Assembly: GCA_036927565.1 (NCBI GenBank) | Contig: JAYESD010000004.1 | Span: 70,678,933-70,742,932 of the forward strand | Length of the DNA: 64,000 bases | Direction: 5' to 3' | From: Tuctoria greenei | Lineage: Eukaryota; Streptophyta; Magnoliopsida; Poales; Poaceae | Shown: piece by piece, positions 1 through 12,086 of the stretch | Numbering within the stretch: the stretch's first letter is position 1 | How the letters are laid out: each line of letters begins with the position of its first letter | The notes under the pieces: model-generated | Databases searched by the model: none | What the model saw: only the letters and a program-made list of their open reading frames with translations | What the model was told of the DNA's origin: nothing | Program-made: the position numbers and the translations under genes

Positions 1-1186
1 CGTGGACTTGGGCTCGTGCGTATTGGTTGTTTGTTCATGTGTAGGTGTTGCTTGAGTTCAAGTCATGGATGATGAAAGGATCCTTTGGACTAGTCTCAGG
101 GAGGAGATGAGGTTCCAACAACCAAATTCAGGAGGAATTGTGGTTGAGCGGGTCAGGAGGTCGCCCAGGATGATTGAATCAAGGGCAGTGCATATGAAGG
201 TTACTGGACGTCGAAGGAAGGTGTTTGCATGTATGCATGCGGTGCATGACATGGAAACATGTTTCCAAATATGGTTTATGGATTGGAAGATCTGGTTGGA
301 AGGATCGGATCATATCGGTTGATGACTTTGGCTGCGGCGGAGTCGATTATGGCTCGATATGGAAAGTATCGAGTTGGTTATGATAGGATTTCGTGTGGGT
401 CACGAATTTGGGTTGTTTTAGGAATATGGGATATGTTACTAATGTGTTTGGAAGTCTTAAGATTTCTTCTATCTGCGTATAGAAGAGTCCTAAGCTGTTA
501 TGGAAAGTTTCTATTCGTGAACAGAGTAGGATTAGGGTCCTGATTTGAGTTGAGTTTGCTTTCGAGCTGGTTATATAAGCAAGGGAGGCCAGAGCTCGTG
601 GTAGACGAGTTTGGGGCTGTTCCTCTTGTATTCTATTGAATAAAATTAGTAGTTTGAAGGAACTTTTGTGCCTTGTTCGTCCGACTTGTTTCAGACAAGT
701 TTTACTCGTCGAGTTTCTGGACAACACTACCTTTCGTCGGTGGTTTTATCATAACTCGAGTTTTACAGATCCAATTGACGTGATTATTTTTGGGTTGTCT
801 TCACAACTTGATTATATATCATCTATCAAAATTTCACAGTCATTGGATTTGTGGTTTCTGATCTACACGAGGTTCTTTGCAGCGTTCCAAAACTGTTTTT
901 CTCAGGTAGGACAGATTGACCTTTGTTCAATTTTTCGATCATAACTTGAGTTTCTCTCGACAGATTTGAGTGATTCATCTTGTGTTTTCTTTGCGACTTG
1001 ATTATCTATGATATATATCACTTTTGTCATGGTGAAACACGTTTAGATTAGTCTTTCACACAATTTTCTTTAATAGATCGTTTTTGTGCCGAAGGGGTTG
1101 GGATTTAATTGATTCCGCTGCGTAAGATTTTTAAATCTACCATTCACCCCCCTCTGGTAGCTTTTCACGTGCTCTTCGATCCTAAA
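1..1186 (+). repeat. 5' LTR of Sirevirus 1, 3' two-thirds only
   Basis: Position 1 aligns with about 8505 of the complete 3' LTR, so roughly 690 bases lie outside the window. The end is cctaaa where the other copies have cctaca, directly before the primer site. The short reading frames inside it are not conserved between LTR copies because of indels that are not multiples of three. Confidence 0.92.
572..644 (+). promoter_or_regulatory. LTR core promoter (TATA box) and poly(A) signal
   Basis: TATATAAG at 572-579 is followed about 60 bases later by AATAAA at 639-644. The same pair appears in the other LTR copies (TATA near 9067, 56060 and 63814). In the 3' LTR of this element the signal has decayed to AATTAAA. 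The transcript start should lie roughly 30 bases after the TATA box; that is inference from the usual plant spacing. Confidence 0.7.
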
Positions 1187-1188
1187 AT

Positions 1189-1200
1189 TGGTATCAGAGC
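1189..1200 (+). other. Primer binding site, initiator tRNA-Met type
   Basis: TGGTATCAGAGC begins two bases after the LTR end. This is the standard plant copia site complementary to the 3' end of initiator tRNA-Met, where minus-strand DNA synthesis starts. Confidence 0.92.
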
Positions 1201-1248
1201 CACGGTGCTGTAATCATTGTGATTTGCACATGTTTTTGACTAATCATC

Positions 1249-3201
1249 ATTGAGAAATACTCTGCCAAACCTTGTTTGTTTGCTGGTATTGATTTTCAGG
1301 TTTGGAAGGCGCGCATGGAGGCTTTCATCCAGGCCCAAGGCTTTGCCGTATGGGAAAAGGTGTACAAGCCTTATGATGTGCCATCAGACGATCAAGTTAC
1401 GGCTACGAACCTACGGGACATCGACAGCAACAACAAAGCCCGAACTTGATTATCCAAGGACTCACTCAAAGCGACTTCGACCGCGTTGCACACCTTCGAT
1501 CGGCATATGATGTGTGGAGAGCGCTTTGTGACTATCACAAAGGATCCAACACGATCAAGGAGGTGAGACAAGATATGTTCAAAAAGGAATATATGCGTTT
1601 CGAGATGCAACCCGGTGAGTCTATCGATGACCTTTTCGCTCGCTTCAATAAAATTCTTAGCAATCTGCGTAGTGTCAATGATAACTTTTCTGATGTTGAA
1701 AATTCTAGGCAACTTCTTAGTGCATTATACATGTCAATCTGGGAGATGAAAGTTACATCTATTCGTGAATCAACTGTCATGAGTTCTCTTACATTAGATG
1801 TGCTTTACTCTAAACTAAAGACTCATGAAATTGATATCTTATCACGTAAGAATCCAAACAAGTATATTGCTTTTGTTTCACAACGTGACATGCCTAGCTC
1901 TGGTCAATCTTCATCTTGTGGTACACTTGCTTTGTTGTCCTCTTTAACACTTGAACAGATTGAGGAGTTTCCAGAGGAGGAGCTAGCACTTCTCTCTACT
2001 AGGTTCTCAAAAGCATTACAAAATGTGAGAACTAGAAGGAGAGGAAGCTCCGGACCTCAACGTTGTTTTGAATGTGGTAAGACAGGACACTTTCATACAG
2101 AATGCCCTAACCTTTCAGGTCCTACTACCCGTGAAGAAAAACAGAACAAGGTCAATATCACCTCTGGAAACCTCAACAAGAAAAAGAAGGGTACCATAGG
2201 ATGCAAGATGATTAACATCTTCATCAATGCATTTCAAGAGCTTGGTTCAAGCGATGTAGACTTTGAAAGTGACGAAGATGATGACGATCTGGCCAACTTA
2301 TGCTTCATGACGGGCAAAACAAGATCAAGATCAAGTCAGGAGGATGCAGAACACAACAATGACGACGATGAGGTATGTTCTACCTGTCATGAAATGTGTG
2401 ATGCAATTTCTCGTGCAACTATTATTGTTAAGAAAAAGGACCAAAAGCTTAGGGATAATGCTGCTAAAATTGAATCACTAGAATCTGAAATCAACCGTTT
2501 GAAAACCTTGATTCTTAGTGACGATTCTTGTCCCTCATGTTATTTAATCTATGGACAATTGTACACACTCCTCCACTCTAGATAGACTTGAACTTGAAAT
2601 TGAAAAGAACAAAAAGCTTGCTGCACTTGACATTGGAAACTTAAAAGATGCTTCTTGTTCTACAATTGATTTGCATTGTTCTAGTTGTGATGATCTTGAA
2701 AAGAAACTAAAATATGCTATGAATGAAATTTCAATATTGAATAATACTTTAGGTTCTCATGAAGTTAAATATTGTTCCAATTGCAAATTAAAAGAAAAAA
2801 CTTCATGTGAAAATTGCCTTGATCTGTCCAATAAACTTGATAACATGCATAGGGCATTATGTCGGTTTTGTAATGGGAATAAGAACCTAAACTTGCTGTT
2901 GAATTCTTCCAAGTCTTGCAATGATAAAACTGGTTTAGGTTTTGATTCTCATGCTCATGCTAAGGCACATCCACCTAAAATTTTAAAGTCATTAGGAAGT
3001 GGTTTGATTCAAACAGTCCCTAAACAAAAAGAAGTAGTTTTCAAATCTGCAGGAGTGTTGTCTCATTCGGTTTCAAATAAAAATATTGCTTGCTCATCTA
3101 GACATGAACACAAAGTTAAATTTCATTGTACCTACTGTGGTAGAGATGGTCATGTCATAGATTTTTGTTATAGACTAGCTAAACAACAGAAAAAGGAATG
3201 A
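1249..3201 (+). pseudogene. gag: Sirevirus gag, degenerate
   Basis: Structural nucleocapsid protein that packages element RNA. The start codon of element 2 (ATG at 56754) aligns with ATT at 1249-1251. A one-base loss near 1442 shifts the frame, which then runs open from 1446 to 2585, and a small deletion near 2565 shifts it again to 2551-3201. Visible parts are the UBN2-like central region, a zinc knuckle (Cys-X2-Cys-X4-His-X4-Cys) near 2069-2107, an acidic stretch near 2255-2290, a coiled-coil heptad region near 2440-2510, several CXXC pairs, and a second Cys-X2-Cys-X4-His-X4-Cys near 3128-3167. TGA at 3199-3201 ends the frame. It cannot give a full Gag. Confidence 0.88.
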
Positions 3202-5175
3202 ATGATTGCTAGATCTTATAACTTTCATGCAATTAGAAAAACACAACCTGCTTTGGTGAGTCAGAAATTTGAAAAGGTAGCTTCCGGACCTTCTGGTATG
3301 AAATCCGCAAAAGCAGCTCCGCTAGTTCCGATAGCTCCGAGAGCTCCTGGACCTTCTGTTGTTTCCTTCGAAACATCAGCTTTTACTTCCAGAGCTTGAA
3401 CCTTGTCTTTTGGAACTACTGCTTTTACCTCCGGAGCTACTGGTTTTTGTGCTAAACGAGTTAAGAATAGAAAACGTCAAACTTTGACTCGTAAACCGGT
3501 TGTTTTATCTCAGCTTTCGCGTGTTTTTCCTGTTGCACATCGTGTGACTCAGTACTAAATTCCTAAATGCCTTTTGACTAACCCCAGTATTGAGTCATTG
3601 ACGTATTGTGCTTCTATGTATATTACATGCTTGAGGAAGGAGAACATTTGGATTGTGGATTCAGCTTGCTCACGCCACATGACCTGTAACAAAGAATGGT
3701 TCTCCTCCCTCTCTTTTGTGTCACATGTAGAGAATGTTACTTTTGCCAATAATTCTTCAACTCCTATAATTGCTAAGGTTTCGGTTAGAGTAAATGATCA
3801 CTACACTTTGAAGGATGTGACTCTTGTAAAAAATTTGAAATACAACTTTCTTTCTATTTCACAATTTCTAGATGAAAATCTGGAAATTATTTTCAATAAA
3901 AACTGCTGCAAAGTTGTAGGTTCAAATAGTGAGCTTATTTTTAACATGTCTCGGTTTAGAAGAGTTTTTAAAGCTGATTTTGATATGTCTTCCTCTAAGC
4001 ATAGGTGTCTAGTTGCTAATGATTCAAAGGACTTATATTTTTGGCATCGTAGACTTGGTCATGTAGGCTTTGATCATTTCACGCGTGTTAGTGCTCTCGA
4101 TCACATACGTGGGCTGCCTAAGCTTAAAGGAGACAAAGAAATTGTGTGCTCTTCTTGTAGACATGCTAAGATGGTTGCAGGTTCACATACTCCTCTCACA
4201 ATGATCATGAGAACTGAATCGGGTCAACTTTTGCACCTGGACACCGTAGGACCTTCACATGTTCAATCCTTCGGAGGTAAATGGTATGTTCTTGTGATTG
4301 TTGATGATTATTCTAGATACTCTTGGGTTTACTTTATGGCATCTAAGAATGAAGCTTTTAGTCACTTTAGAACTTTATTTCTTAGATTATCAATTGATCA
4401 CCCAGGATCTTTAAAAGCAATTAGAAGTGATAACAGAACTGAATTCAAAAATCAATCTTTTGATCACTTTTGTGCTGAAAATGGAATAGATCATCAATTT
4501 TTCTTCACCATATGTATCTCAACAAAACGGTGTTGTAGAAAGAAAGAACAGAACCTTAGTTGAGATGGCTAGGACTATGCTTGATGAATATCAAACTCCT
4601 AGGAAGTTTTGGGCTGATGCGATTGCAACCGCTTGTTATGTCTTAAATCGTGTTTTCTTGCGCGCTAAGCTAGGTAAAACCCCATATGAGCTCCGGTTTG
4701 GATATAGGCCTAGTGTTACGCACTTTTGGGTCTTTGGTTGCAAATGCTTTGTTAAGAAACATGGTAATCTTGATAAATTTGAATCTAGATCCATTGATGG
4801 GATGTTTTTTGGTTATCCATCTCATACTAGAGGCTACCGTGTGTTTTTACTTGACAATAACAAAATTGTGGAGTCTTGTAAAGTTTCTTTTGATGAAGCT
4901 AGCCCAGGTACTAGCTCCGGTATTGCAGTACCAGATCCATATCCTCAGGGGGAGGGTATTCTCGAAGATGAAGAAGAGCCGGTGATACTGCCTGGTAGTT
5001 CCGAAGTTGACACGTGTCCAACTCCGAACTGTGAACAAGCTCCGACAACCACATCTGCTTGCCCTGATCGTCCACAAGCCACAATTTCATCAATTTGCAA
5101 TGACCCTGATGAAGAAGAAGCTTGTGAGACATCTGTTCCCCTACAGATCTTTAAGAATCATCCCCCACAATAGAT
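3202..5175 (+). pseudogene. pol: Sirevirus pol, protease and integrase part, degenerate
   Basis: Cleaves the polyprotein (protease) and inserts element DNA (integrase). The protease active site near 3658 reads Asp-Ser-Ala where element 2 has Asp-Ser-Gly, so the catalytic motif is damaged. A GAG-pre-integrase zinc region (WHRRLGH and CSSCRHAKM) lies near 4042-4180. The integrase shows the first Asp in LHLDTVGP near 4230 and the second in the SDN motif near 4430, where Gly is changed to Arg. A frameshift near 4500 precedes the motif with the catalytic Glu, after which the frame continues from 4565. TAG near 5171 ends it at a position that must have been a sense codon, since homologous sequence continues beyond. 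Confidence 0.88.
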
Positions 5176-6767
5176 TATTGGAAGCTTGCACGAACGAGTT
5201 ACACGGTCCAGGTTTTGCGATCCAAACTCTCATGCTCATTCTGCTTTTGTTGCTTCTTTTGAACCCAAAGATATATCACATGCACCCACTAATGAATCTT
5301 GGATTATTGCCACGCAAGAAGAGTTTAGAAAATTTTGAAAGAAATAATGTTTGGAAACTTGTACCTCCACCTCAAGGTCACACTTTAATTGGAACTAAAT
5401 GGGTATTTAAAAATAAACAAAGTGAGGATGGGGTTGTGGTTAGGAATAAGGCTAGGTTGGTTGCTCAAGGTTTCACTCAAGTTAAAGGTCTAGATTTTGA
5501 TGAAACTTTTGCTCCTGCTGTTAGATTAGAAGCCATAAGAATTTTGTTAGCTTTTGCTGCATTTAAAGGTTTTAAGCTATATCAAATGGATGTTAAAAGT
5601 GCTTTTCTTAATGGCCACATAGACGAGGAGGTTTATGTCAAACAACCACTAGGTTTTGAAAATTTAGCTTTTCCTAATCATGTTTACAAACTGTCCAAAG
5701 CCTTGTACGGTCTCAAACAAGCCCCTAGAGCATGGTATGATAGGTTAAAAACATTCTTACTTGAAAAGGGGTTTACCATGGGCAAGGTTGATAAAACTCT
5801 TTTTGTGCTTAAGCATGGCAATGACTCATTATTCGTTTAAGTGTACATGGATGACATTATCTTTGATTGTGCTTCTCATGATCTTGTGTCCAAGTTTTCA
5901 GCTATGATGAGTTTAGAATTTGAGATGAGTATGATGGGAGAACTCACGTACTTTTTGGGGCTGCAAATCAAGCAAACCAAGGAGGTTACTTTTGTGCATC
6001 AAACGAAGTATACAAAAGACCTCCTAAGGCGCTTCAACATGGACAAAAGCAAGCCTCTTTGGACACCAATGGGAACAACAACAACACTTGAACCTGATGA
6101 AGATGGTGAACCCGTGGATCAAAAATAATATAGAAGCATGATCGGATCACTTTTGTACCTTATGACATCAAGACCGGACATACAATTTAGCGTATGTCTT
6201 TGTGCACGGTTTCAAGCTTCCCCACGTGCTTCACATCGTCAAGCTGCCAAAAGGATTCTCAGATACTTACATGGAACTCAAGAATTTGGCATTTTTCTTC
6301 CTTCTTCCTCGACCATTACTTTGAAAGCTTTTTACGATGCTAATTTTGGAGGTTGTAGGATTGATAGGAAAAGTACTTTCAGTGCTTGTCATTTTCCTGG
6401 TAATTCACTTGTTGCTTGGTCCTCTAGAAAACAAAATTCAGTTGCACAATCCACAGCCAAATCTGAATATGTAGCTACTACTAGTGCTTGCTCACAAATT
6501 CTTTGGATTGTTCAAACACTTAAGAACTATGGGGTTGATCTAGATAGTGTTCCACTGTTTTGTGATAACACTAGTTCCATTTGCATTGCTAGAAACCCTG
6601 TGTAACATTCTAGAACTAAGCAAATTGACATTAGGTATCACTTTCTTCGTGATAATGTTGAAAAAGGGAATATTGTGCTTTACCATGTAGATACCGAACA
6701 ACAATTGGCTGACAATTTTACATAACCTTTGGATTTACTCGTTTTTGTTACATTCGTAGTGAAATAG
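5176..6767 (+). pseudogene. pol: Sirevirus pol, reverse transcriptase and RNase H part, degenerate
   Basis: Copies element RNA into DNA. The reverse transcriptase starts around 5240 (ASFEPKD block), has an extra base near 5322 that changes frame, then continues in one frame through VWKLV, KWVFKNK, YQMDVKSAFLNG and the ALYGLKQAPRAWYD block. A TAA at 5838-5840 sits directly before the catalytic Tyr-Met-Asp-Asp at 5844-5855. RNase H follows (SRPDIQF, YDANFGG, WSSRKQNSVAQSTA, CDNTSS), with TAA near 6126, TAA near 6603 and TAA near 6723 breaking it. This copy still holds the catalytic core that element 2 has lost. Confidence 0.9.
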
Positions 6768-7800
6768 GGGTTATGCATCCTCATGGATTAAATTGAGGGG
6801 GAGTTTTGAAATTTGGGAAGTCTATGTGAGAATCTGAACTTAAAATAATATGAGCATAGTATTTCATACATATATGACTTTGTGATTCCTTTTACATGCT
6901 GAAAGTTCTTACTACATTACTCGTGTTATACATTTTGTAGTTTTTGCCATGTCTAGTAATTGGAATAATTACTTACACTAAATCTGGTCATGGTCGAACT
7001 TTCTTGATGTTTTGTACTTGTTGCATGCTCACAAGTGTTTTGAATCATAAAGAATTAATCGAGTAATCAACTCACATGTTGAGTTTTTTAAACATAAGTT
7101 GAGAAAAGATCAAGAGAATATGCATGCATCACACTTCTTTTTAGATGGCTTATCATTGCACTTAGATATGAACTTGGAAGAAGTTGTGTATGATTAAAAC
7201 CATGTCCTTAAGCTTCTGATTGTCAAATGACATAGGCTTGTCTTGGTTGGTTGGAATAAGGCAGATGCGCATATAATATCTTGCAAATATCATATGATCT
7301 AAATTTGTGCTTTGAAAAATAATAAAATGCAGCAACAAGTGTCATGCTTTCAGGTATTGAAATAGTTAAGTTTGTGAGATCATGACTTGCTTAAATTGAA
7401 AATTACATTTGATCTCTAGCATGGCTTACACTACATTATGTATCTCATTGATGTGATAGTGTAAGTTACTAGATAGTATGACTTGGATGAGCTTTGTTTT
7501 ATATGTATATGTTATAATATGCTCATAACAATTAAAATTTCTCTTTTGAACCTTGCTGAATACATTGTCAAAGGGGGAGAGATAATAGACAATATGTGAA
7601 TTTTAAAAGATAAGTATGCAAGGGGGAGAAATTGATTACACATTGCACATATTCACAATTGTATTTGGCACGACCCTTCTCAAGGGGAGAATTTCTTTTT
7701 CTCATTTTATTTCTGTTTTACAAAGGGGGAGAAATTGTTTTCAAAACTTTTAATGTGAATAAGTCGATGTTCGGATTTTAAATGGTGTTGCCAATGCATT
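6768..7800 (+). other. Sirevirus 3' non-coding region with repeated polypurine tracts
   Basis: No coding frame; no envelope-like gene is seen. Purine tracts of the form A2-3G4-5AG occur near 6795, 7568, 7620, 7682 and 7724, before the functional tract at 7801. Repeated polypurine tracts upstream of the 3' LTR are a described hallmark of Sireviruses. The region aligns along most of its length with 61509-62534 of element 2, apart from indels. Confidence 0.75.
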
Positions 7801-7815
7801 CATCAAGGGGGAGAT
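7801..7815 (+). other. Polypurine tract of Sirevirus 1
   Basis: catcaagggggagat lies directly before the TGTGAGACC start of the 3' LTR. It is where plus-strand DNA synthesis is primed. Confidence 0.85.
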
Positions 7816-9681
7816 TGTGAGACCTATGTGTGCTGAATACATTGGCTTTGACAATAAAAGTTTTGAATGCTGCCATAACATCTTTTTAGCAAGGTCCAAC
7901 TCTAGCTCCGAGCTTCTGCAAGGTCCGACAATAGGTCCGACTTTCTTTGTCTAGATCCGACATGTTTTTGGGTAGCTCCGGTGAGCTTTGTCTTTAGCTT
8001 TGGCATGTCTTTGATAGCTCCGACATGTCTTTGTTAAGCTCTGATATGTTTTGCTAGGTCCGACTTATGTTGGTTAGCCCGACATGTTTTTCTAGCTCCG
8101 ACTTTTGGGTTGACTAGTTCCGACTAGTTTTGGTTAGCTCCGGCGCTAAGTCCAACTAGTTTAGGTTAGCTCCGGCGCTATGTCCGACTAGCTTTGGTAA
8201 GCTCCAGCGCTAGGTTGTACTAGCTTTGGTAAGCTCTGACGCTAGGTTGTACTAGCTTTGGTAAGCTCCAACTCAAGCTCCGGTTAGCTCCGGCTAGGTT
8301 TCGAGCTTGATCGCAATGTTCCGGCTTTTATCTTGCAATGTTTCAAACTTGCTTTATATTCTTAGAAAGATTGTTTAGTATGCATTTGCTATGTTTTTGG
8401 TGCATTTTGGTTGATATGGCTGATATCGTTTTGATATGCTTTGCAACATGCTTATGTGAGGTGCTCACGTAAAGTGTTGTGTTCGAAACTGACTTGAGTC
8501 AAGTCGCGGACTTGGGCTCGTACGGATTGGTTGTTTGTTCATGTGCAGGTGTTGCTTGAGTTCAATTCATGGCTGGTGACAGGATCCTTTGGACTAGTCT
8601 CAGGGAGGAGATGAGGTTCCAACAACCAAATTCAGGAGGAATTGTGGTTGACCCATCGCTCAGGATGATTGAATCAAGGGCGGTGCATATGAAGGTTACT
8701 GGACGTCGAAGGAAGGTGTTTGCATGTATGCATGTGGTGCATGACGTGGCAACATGGTTCCGAAGATGGTTTATGGATGGGAAAATCTGGTTGGAAGGAT
8801 CAGATCGTATCGGTTGATAACTTTGGCTGCGGCGGAGTCGGTTATGACTCGGTATGGAAAGTATCAAGTTGATTATGATAGGATTTCGTGTGGGTCACGA
8901 ATTTGGGTTGTTTTAGGAATATGGGATATGTTCCTAATGTGTTTGAAAGTCTTAAGATTGCTTCTATCTGCGTATAGAAGAGTCCTAAGCAGTCATGGAA
9001 AGTTTCGATTCGTGAACGGAGTAGGATTAGGGTTCTGATTTGAGTTGAGTTGGCTTTCGAGCTAGTTATATAAGCAAGGGAGGCCAGAGCTCGTGGTAGA
9101 CGACTTTGGGGCTGTTCCTCTTGCGTTCTATTGAATTAAATTAGTAGTTTGAAGGAACTTTTATGCCTTGTTCGTCCGACTTGTTTCAGACAAGTTTTAC
9201 TCGTCGAGTTTCTGGACAGCACTATCTTTCGTTGGTGGTTTTATCATAACTTGAGTTTTACAGATCCAATTGACTTGATTCTTTCTGGATTGTCTTCACA
9301 ACTTGATTATATATCATATGTCAAAATTTCACAGTCATTGGATTTGTGGTTTCTGATCTACACGAGGTTCTTTGCAGCATTCCAGAACTGTTTTTCTCGG
9401 GTAGGACAGATTGACCTTTGTTCGATTTTTTGATCATAACTTGAGTTTCTCTCGATGGATTTGAGTGATTCATCTTGTGTTTTCTTCGCGACTTGATTAT
9501 CTCTGATATATATCACTTTTGTCACGATGAAACACATTTGGATTAGTCTTACACACGATTTTCTTTAATAGATCGTTTTTCTGCCGAAGGGGTTGGTATT
9601 TAATTGTTTCTGCTGCGTAAGATTTTTAAATCTACCATTCACCCCCCTCTGGTATCTTTTCACGTGCTCTTCGATCCTACA
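7816..9681 (+). repeat. 3' LTR of Sirevirus 1, complete (1866 bp)
   Basis: Starts TGTGAGACC and ends CCTACA. It contains an array of short CCG-rich repeats in its first 500 bases, a TATA box near 9067, and the pyrimidine-rich end CACCCCCCTCTGG near 9641. It matches 1-1186 and, more distantly, the two LTRs of element 2 (54796-56691, 62549-64000). Confidence 0.93.
7885..8310 (+). repeat. CCG-rich short repeat array in the Sirevirus U3
   Basis: About twenty loosely spaced copies of two related words, GGTCCGAC and AGCTCCGGC, often joined through CTAG(T/C)TTTGGT(T/A). The same array is at 54889-55265 and 62645-63020. The words are rich in CG and CCG sites, the classes methylated in plants, and many C-to-T and G-to-A differences separate copies. 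A role as promoter or silencing target is inference. Confidence 0.75.
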
Positions 9682-10691
9682 CCTATCAATACTAGGACGA
9701 CTCCCGCCAAGAGCCTGTGGTATAGCCGAACGTGGAGGATTACAAAGGACATATAGGGCTGTCACCAACTACTGCCTACCTCTTCAATCCGTGGGTCTAC
9801 AAGACATTCAACGCTACTTATCTATCCTGGCACCATACTAGCATATTAAGTAATTACCTTAAGAGCCTAGGCACAAGCCATCCTAAGGCAATGAACTAAC
9901 TCATCGTTGAACCAATGTTAATTCATAGCATAAGTGATTCATATTAACATAATCATGTCATATCTAATTAGACTATAGTGTGGGTTTGTAGTGTTTATAA
10001 TGATATAATGAGAATGATATAGCATAATCATAAATACTACTCCTACCACATATATGGAATCCACAATAAAACAAGAAATGCTTCATCCAAGTATATGAAC
10101 AATAGAAGACTACCTGAACTCAAATTCAAATAGGAATATGAAAGCCATACCTTTCCCAATTAGGAATTGGGAAGAGACTCCTTCTACTCCTCTCCTACCT
10201 GAACTATGTACTAGAGGCTCTCCTCTCTACAACCTATACTCTTCTAAACCTATGGAGAGTAGTGAATACAATGGATGATCACTATGAGGACTTGCATCCC
10301 CGTTAGCCTTCCCACAAAATGGGTTTGCTTGCACCATAGTGATCAGGCTAGTCTTAATTTTGATGTTTACATCTCCCGTTTTAACAGTTGGCCCAACAGA
10401 CACATTATTAGCAGAGGGAGCCAAAAACTAACGAAGGGTCTTCTAGGCCATTGGCATTTCAGTTGTTGGTGCAACTGCGCTTGCTTGCTTTGCTGCTCGA
10501 AGCTTCTGAGGAGTAATGACACGAGTTCGATTTTTCATAAGGGATTCAGGATCTTCAACAAAGTTTTCTGGCAAGCGAAAACCAGACATACACTACCCTA
10601 TTTTCACATAGAATGCAAAAACAAGAAGGGTTATCCTACTAAAACCTACCAGGGTCCTATCCTATTCACTCAATCATGCAATACTTCGGCT

Positions 10692-10713
10692 GCCTTCCCC
10701 GGCAACGGCACCA
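10692..10713 (-). other. Primer binding site, tRNA-Asp type
   Basis: On the minus strand it begins TGGTGCCGTTGCCGGGGA, one base from the TGGCGCCGTTGCCGGGGA used by Athila-type gypsy elements. It marks the border between the 5' LTR on the right and gag on the left. Confidence 0.7.
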
Positions 10714-10842
10714 TAGATGCTTGTTGATATTTCCTACATACTACTAACAATTCACTCCTAGCAAGGGTGCCGGAAATGCTTGTTAATAGTTCCTACGCAC
10801 TACTAACAATTCGTTCCTAGCAAGGGTGCTAGAAATGCTTGT
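10714..10842. repeat. Tandem repeat of about 60 bp, 2.2 copies
   Basis: The block from gatgcttgtt through cctagcaagggtgc recurs almost unchanged about 60 bases later, and the start of a third copy follows. It lies next to the primer site at the end of the shortened LTR. Confidence 0.8.
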
Positions 10843-11213
10843 TAATGTTTTTAGATTACAATTGTAAATACGCAAGTGCACAAAATCCTTTTGCGGTGTG
10901 CTTCCTACAGGTCACTTCCAGGTGGGTCCCCTTGACTGATATGGGTGACACACCGTTGGATGGCCTCAGATACTTCTGTTTGTGTGTTATTTGATCCATG
11001 TGGTGCCACATGTCATTGCCTGATTCGCTGGGATGGTATTTTATAGGATTGCTCCCCCTCTTTTACCTCAATTCCTGTAGTGATTCCCTGCATGCACTAT
11101 TTCTCCAAGGACAAGTGGAAATAGGTTAAATAGACAGGTGATGTGTGCCACAAACGACAATTCCTTCACATAATTGAGTTATATTGATGGGTGAAATTGG
11201 TATATAACAGCCG

Positions 11214-12086
11214 TCAACACCGTCGGGGATGGAGACGCTCATCTCTCCAACCCATATTGGAAACAATCTTCTCAATCAATTCTTGGGCTTTGGGCACCGT
11301 AAGTGAGAAGAAGGCTCCTCCAACAGCAATATCCACATGGTCACAGGCTGACGGAGTCAACCTGTTGTAGAATTTTTGGATGATGAGCCAATCATCATCC
11401 CCATGGTGTGGACATGCCAATATGTACTCCTGTAGCCTTTCCCATGCCTCGAGAATGGACTCCTTAGGCTCTTGTTGGAAGCTTGAAATTCTACCACGTA
11501 GGGCATTGGTCTTGACCAACGGGAAGAACTTGGCGAGGAATGTTGTAGAACACTTTTCCCAAGTGTTTATAACACTTCAATTCATGTAGAACCACTGCCT
11601 CGCTCTCCAAGGAGGGAGAACAGGAACAGTCAAAGACGGATGGCATTGGGTGTGACATCCTTGATATTGAAAGTGCTACAAATCTCAAGGAATTGTTGAA
11701 GATCAACACCGGCATCCTCGTTAGCTTTCCCACAGAAAGGGTTAGTCTACTCCATAGTGATTAGGCCAGTCTTGATTTCGAAGATCATCACTCTCATATT
11801 GACATTGGGTCCACTAGGCACATTGTCAGAGAGGGAGTCGGGAACTCACAAAGGGTCTTCTGGGCCATTGGCTTGCAGCGTGATGGTGCGGAGCTGACAG
11901 GTTTCCTAGTCTAAAAGATCACCCGAGGAGGAACTACACGAGGTCGAACTCTTCTCAACAGTGAATTAAGATCTTCTACATAGTTTGTCAACAAACAAAA
12001 ACCGGGCATAAACTACCCTGTTTTCACATTAAAAAATGCAAAAACAAAGGAGGGTTATCCTACTAAAAGCTTACTAGAGTCTTTTG
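11214..12086 (-). pseudogene. gag: Ty3/gypsy gag fragment
   Basis: The best part is the minus-strand frame 11519-11214. It carries the retrotransposon gag signature of plant gypsy elements: NALRGRISSFQQ, then EAWERLQEYILACPHHG, DDWL, FYNRLTP and a GGAFFSLTV block. The homologous part before it (11740-11520) is in other frames, so the gene is broken. On the minus strand it follows the primer site at 12109-12087 and is cut at 11214 by LTR sequence of remnant A. Pol is missing. Confidence 0.8.

Larger units (their letters stand above)
1..9681 (+). mobile_element. Sirevirus-type Ty1/copia retrotransposon, element 1 (left end cut by window)
   Basis: The order is LTR, primer site, gag, protease, integrase, reverse transcriptase, RNase H, a non-coding stretch with repeated polypurine tracts, and LTR. 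Integrase before reverse transcriptase defines Ty1/copia. Long LTRs, a long gag with zinc knuckle and coiled coil, and several AAGGGGGAG tracts before the 3' LTR fit the Sirevirus (SIRE/Maximus) lineage. The gag start codon is lost and the frame is broken many times, so it is non-autonomous. The LTRs differ by several percent by eye, more than in element 2, so this is the older copy. The sequence after the 3' LTR is cctat; its partner duplication lies outside the window. Confidence 0.93.
9682..11219 (-). mobile_element. Degenerate Ty3/gypsy remnant A (Athila-like primer site)
   Basis: Read on the minus strand: a shortened LTR (about 11219 to 10718), a primer site, the start of gag (about 10690 to 10270), then another LTR-like piece (about 10270 to 9682) cut by the insertion of Sirevirus 1. 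The LTR-like piece aligns along its length with 12575-13130 of remnant B, and the gag start aligns with 11710-11860. The copy is internally deleted and has no usable frame. Confidence 0.65.

Noticed and set aside
65..322. Short frame starting MDDERILWTSLREEM in the LTR, recurring at 8569, 55545 and 63299
   Set aside because: The first 30 residues agree, but the frames then diverge through indels not divisible by three. The likeness reflects LTR sequence identity, not protein conservation.
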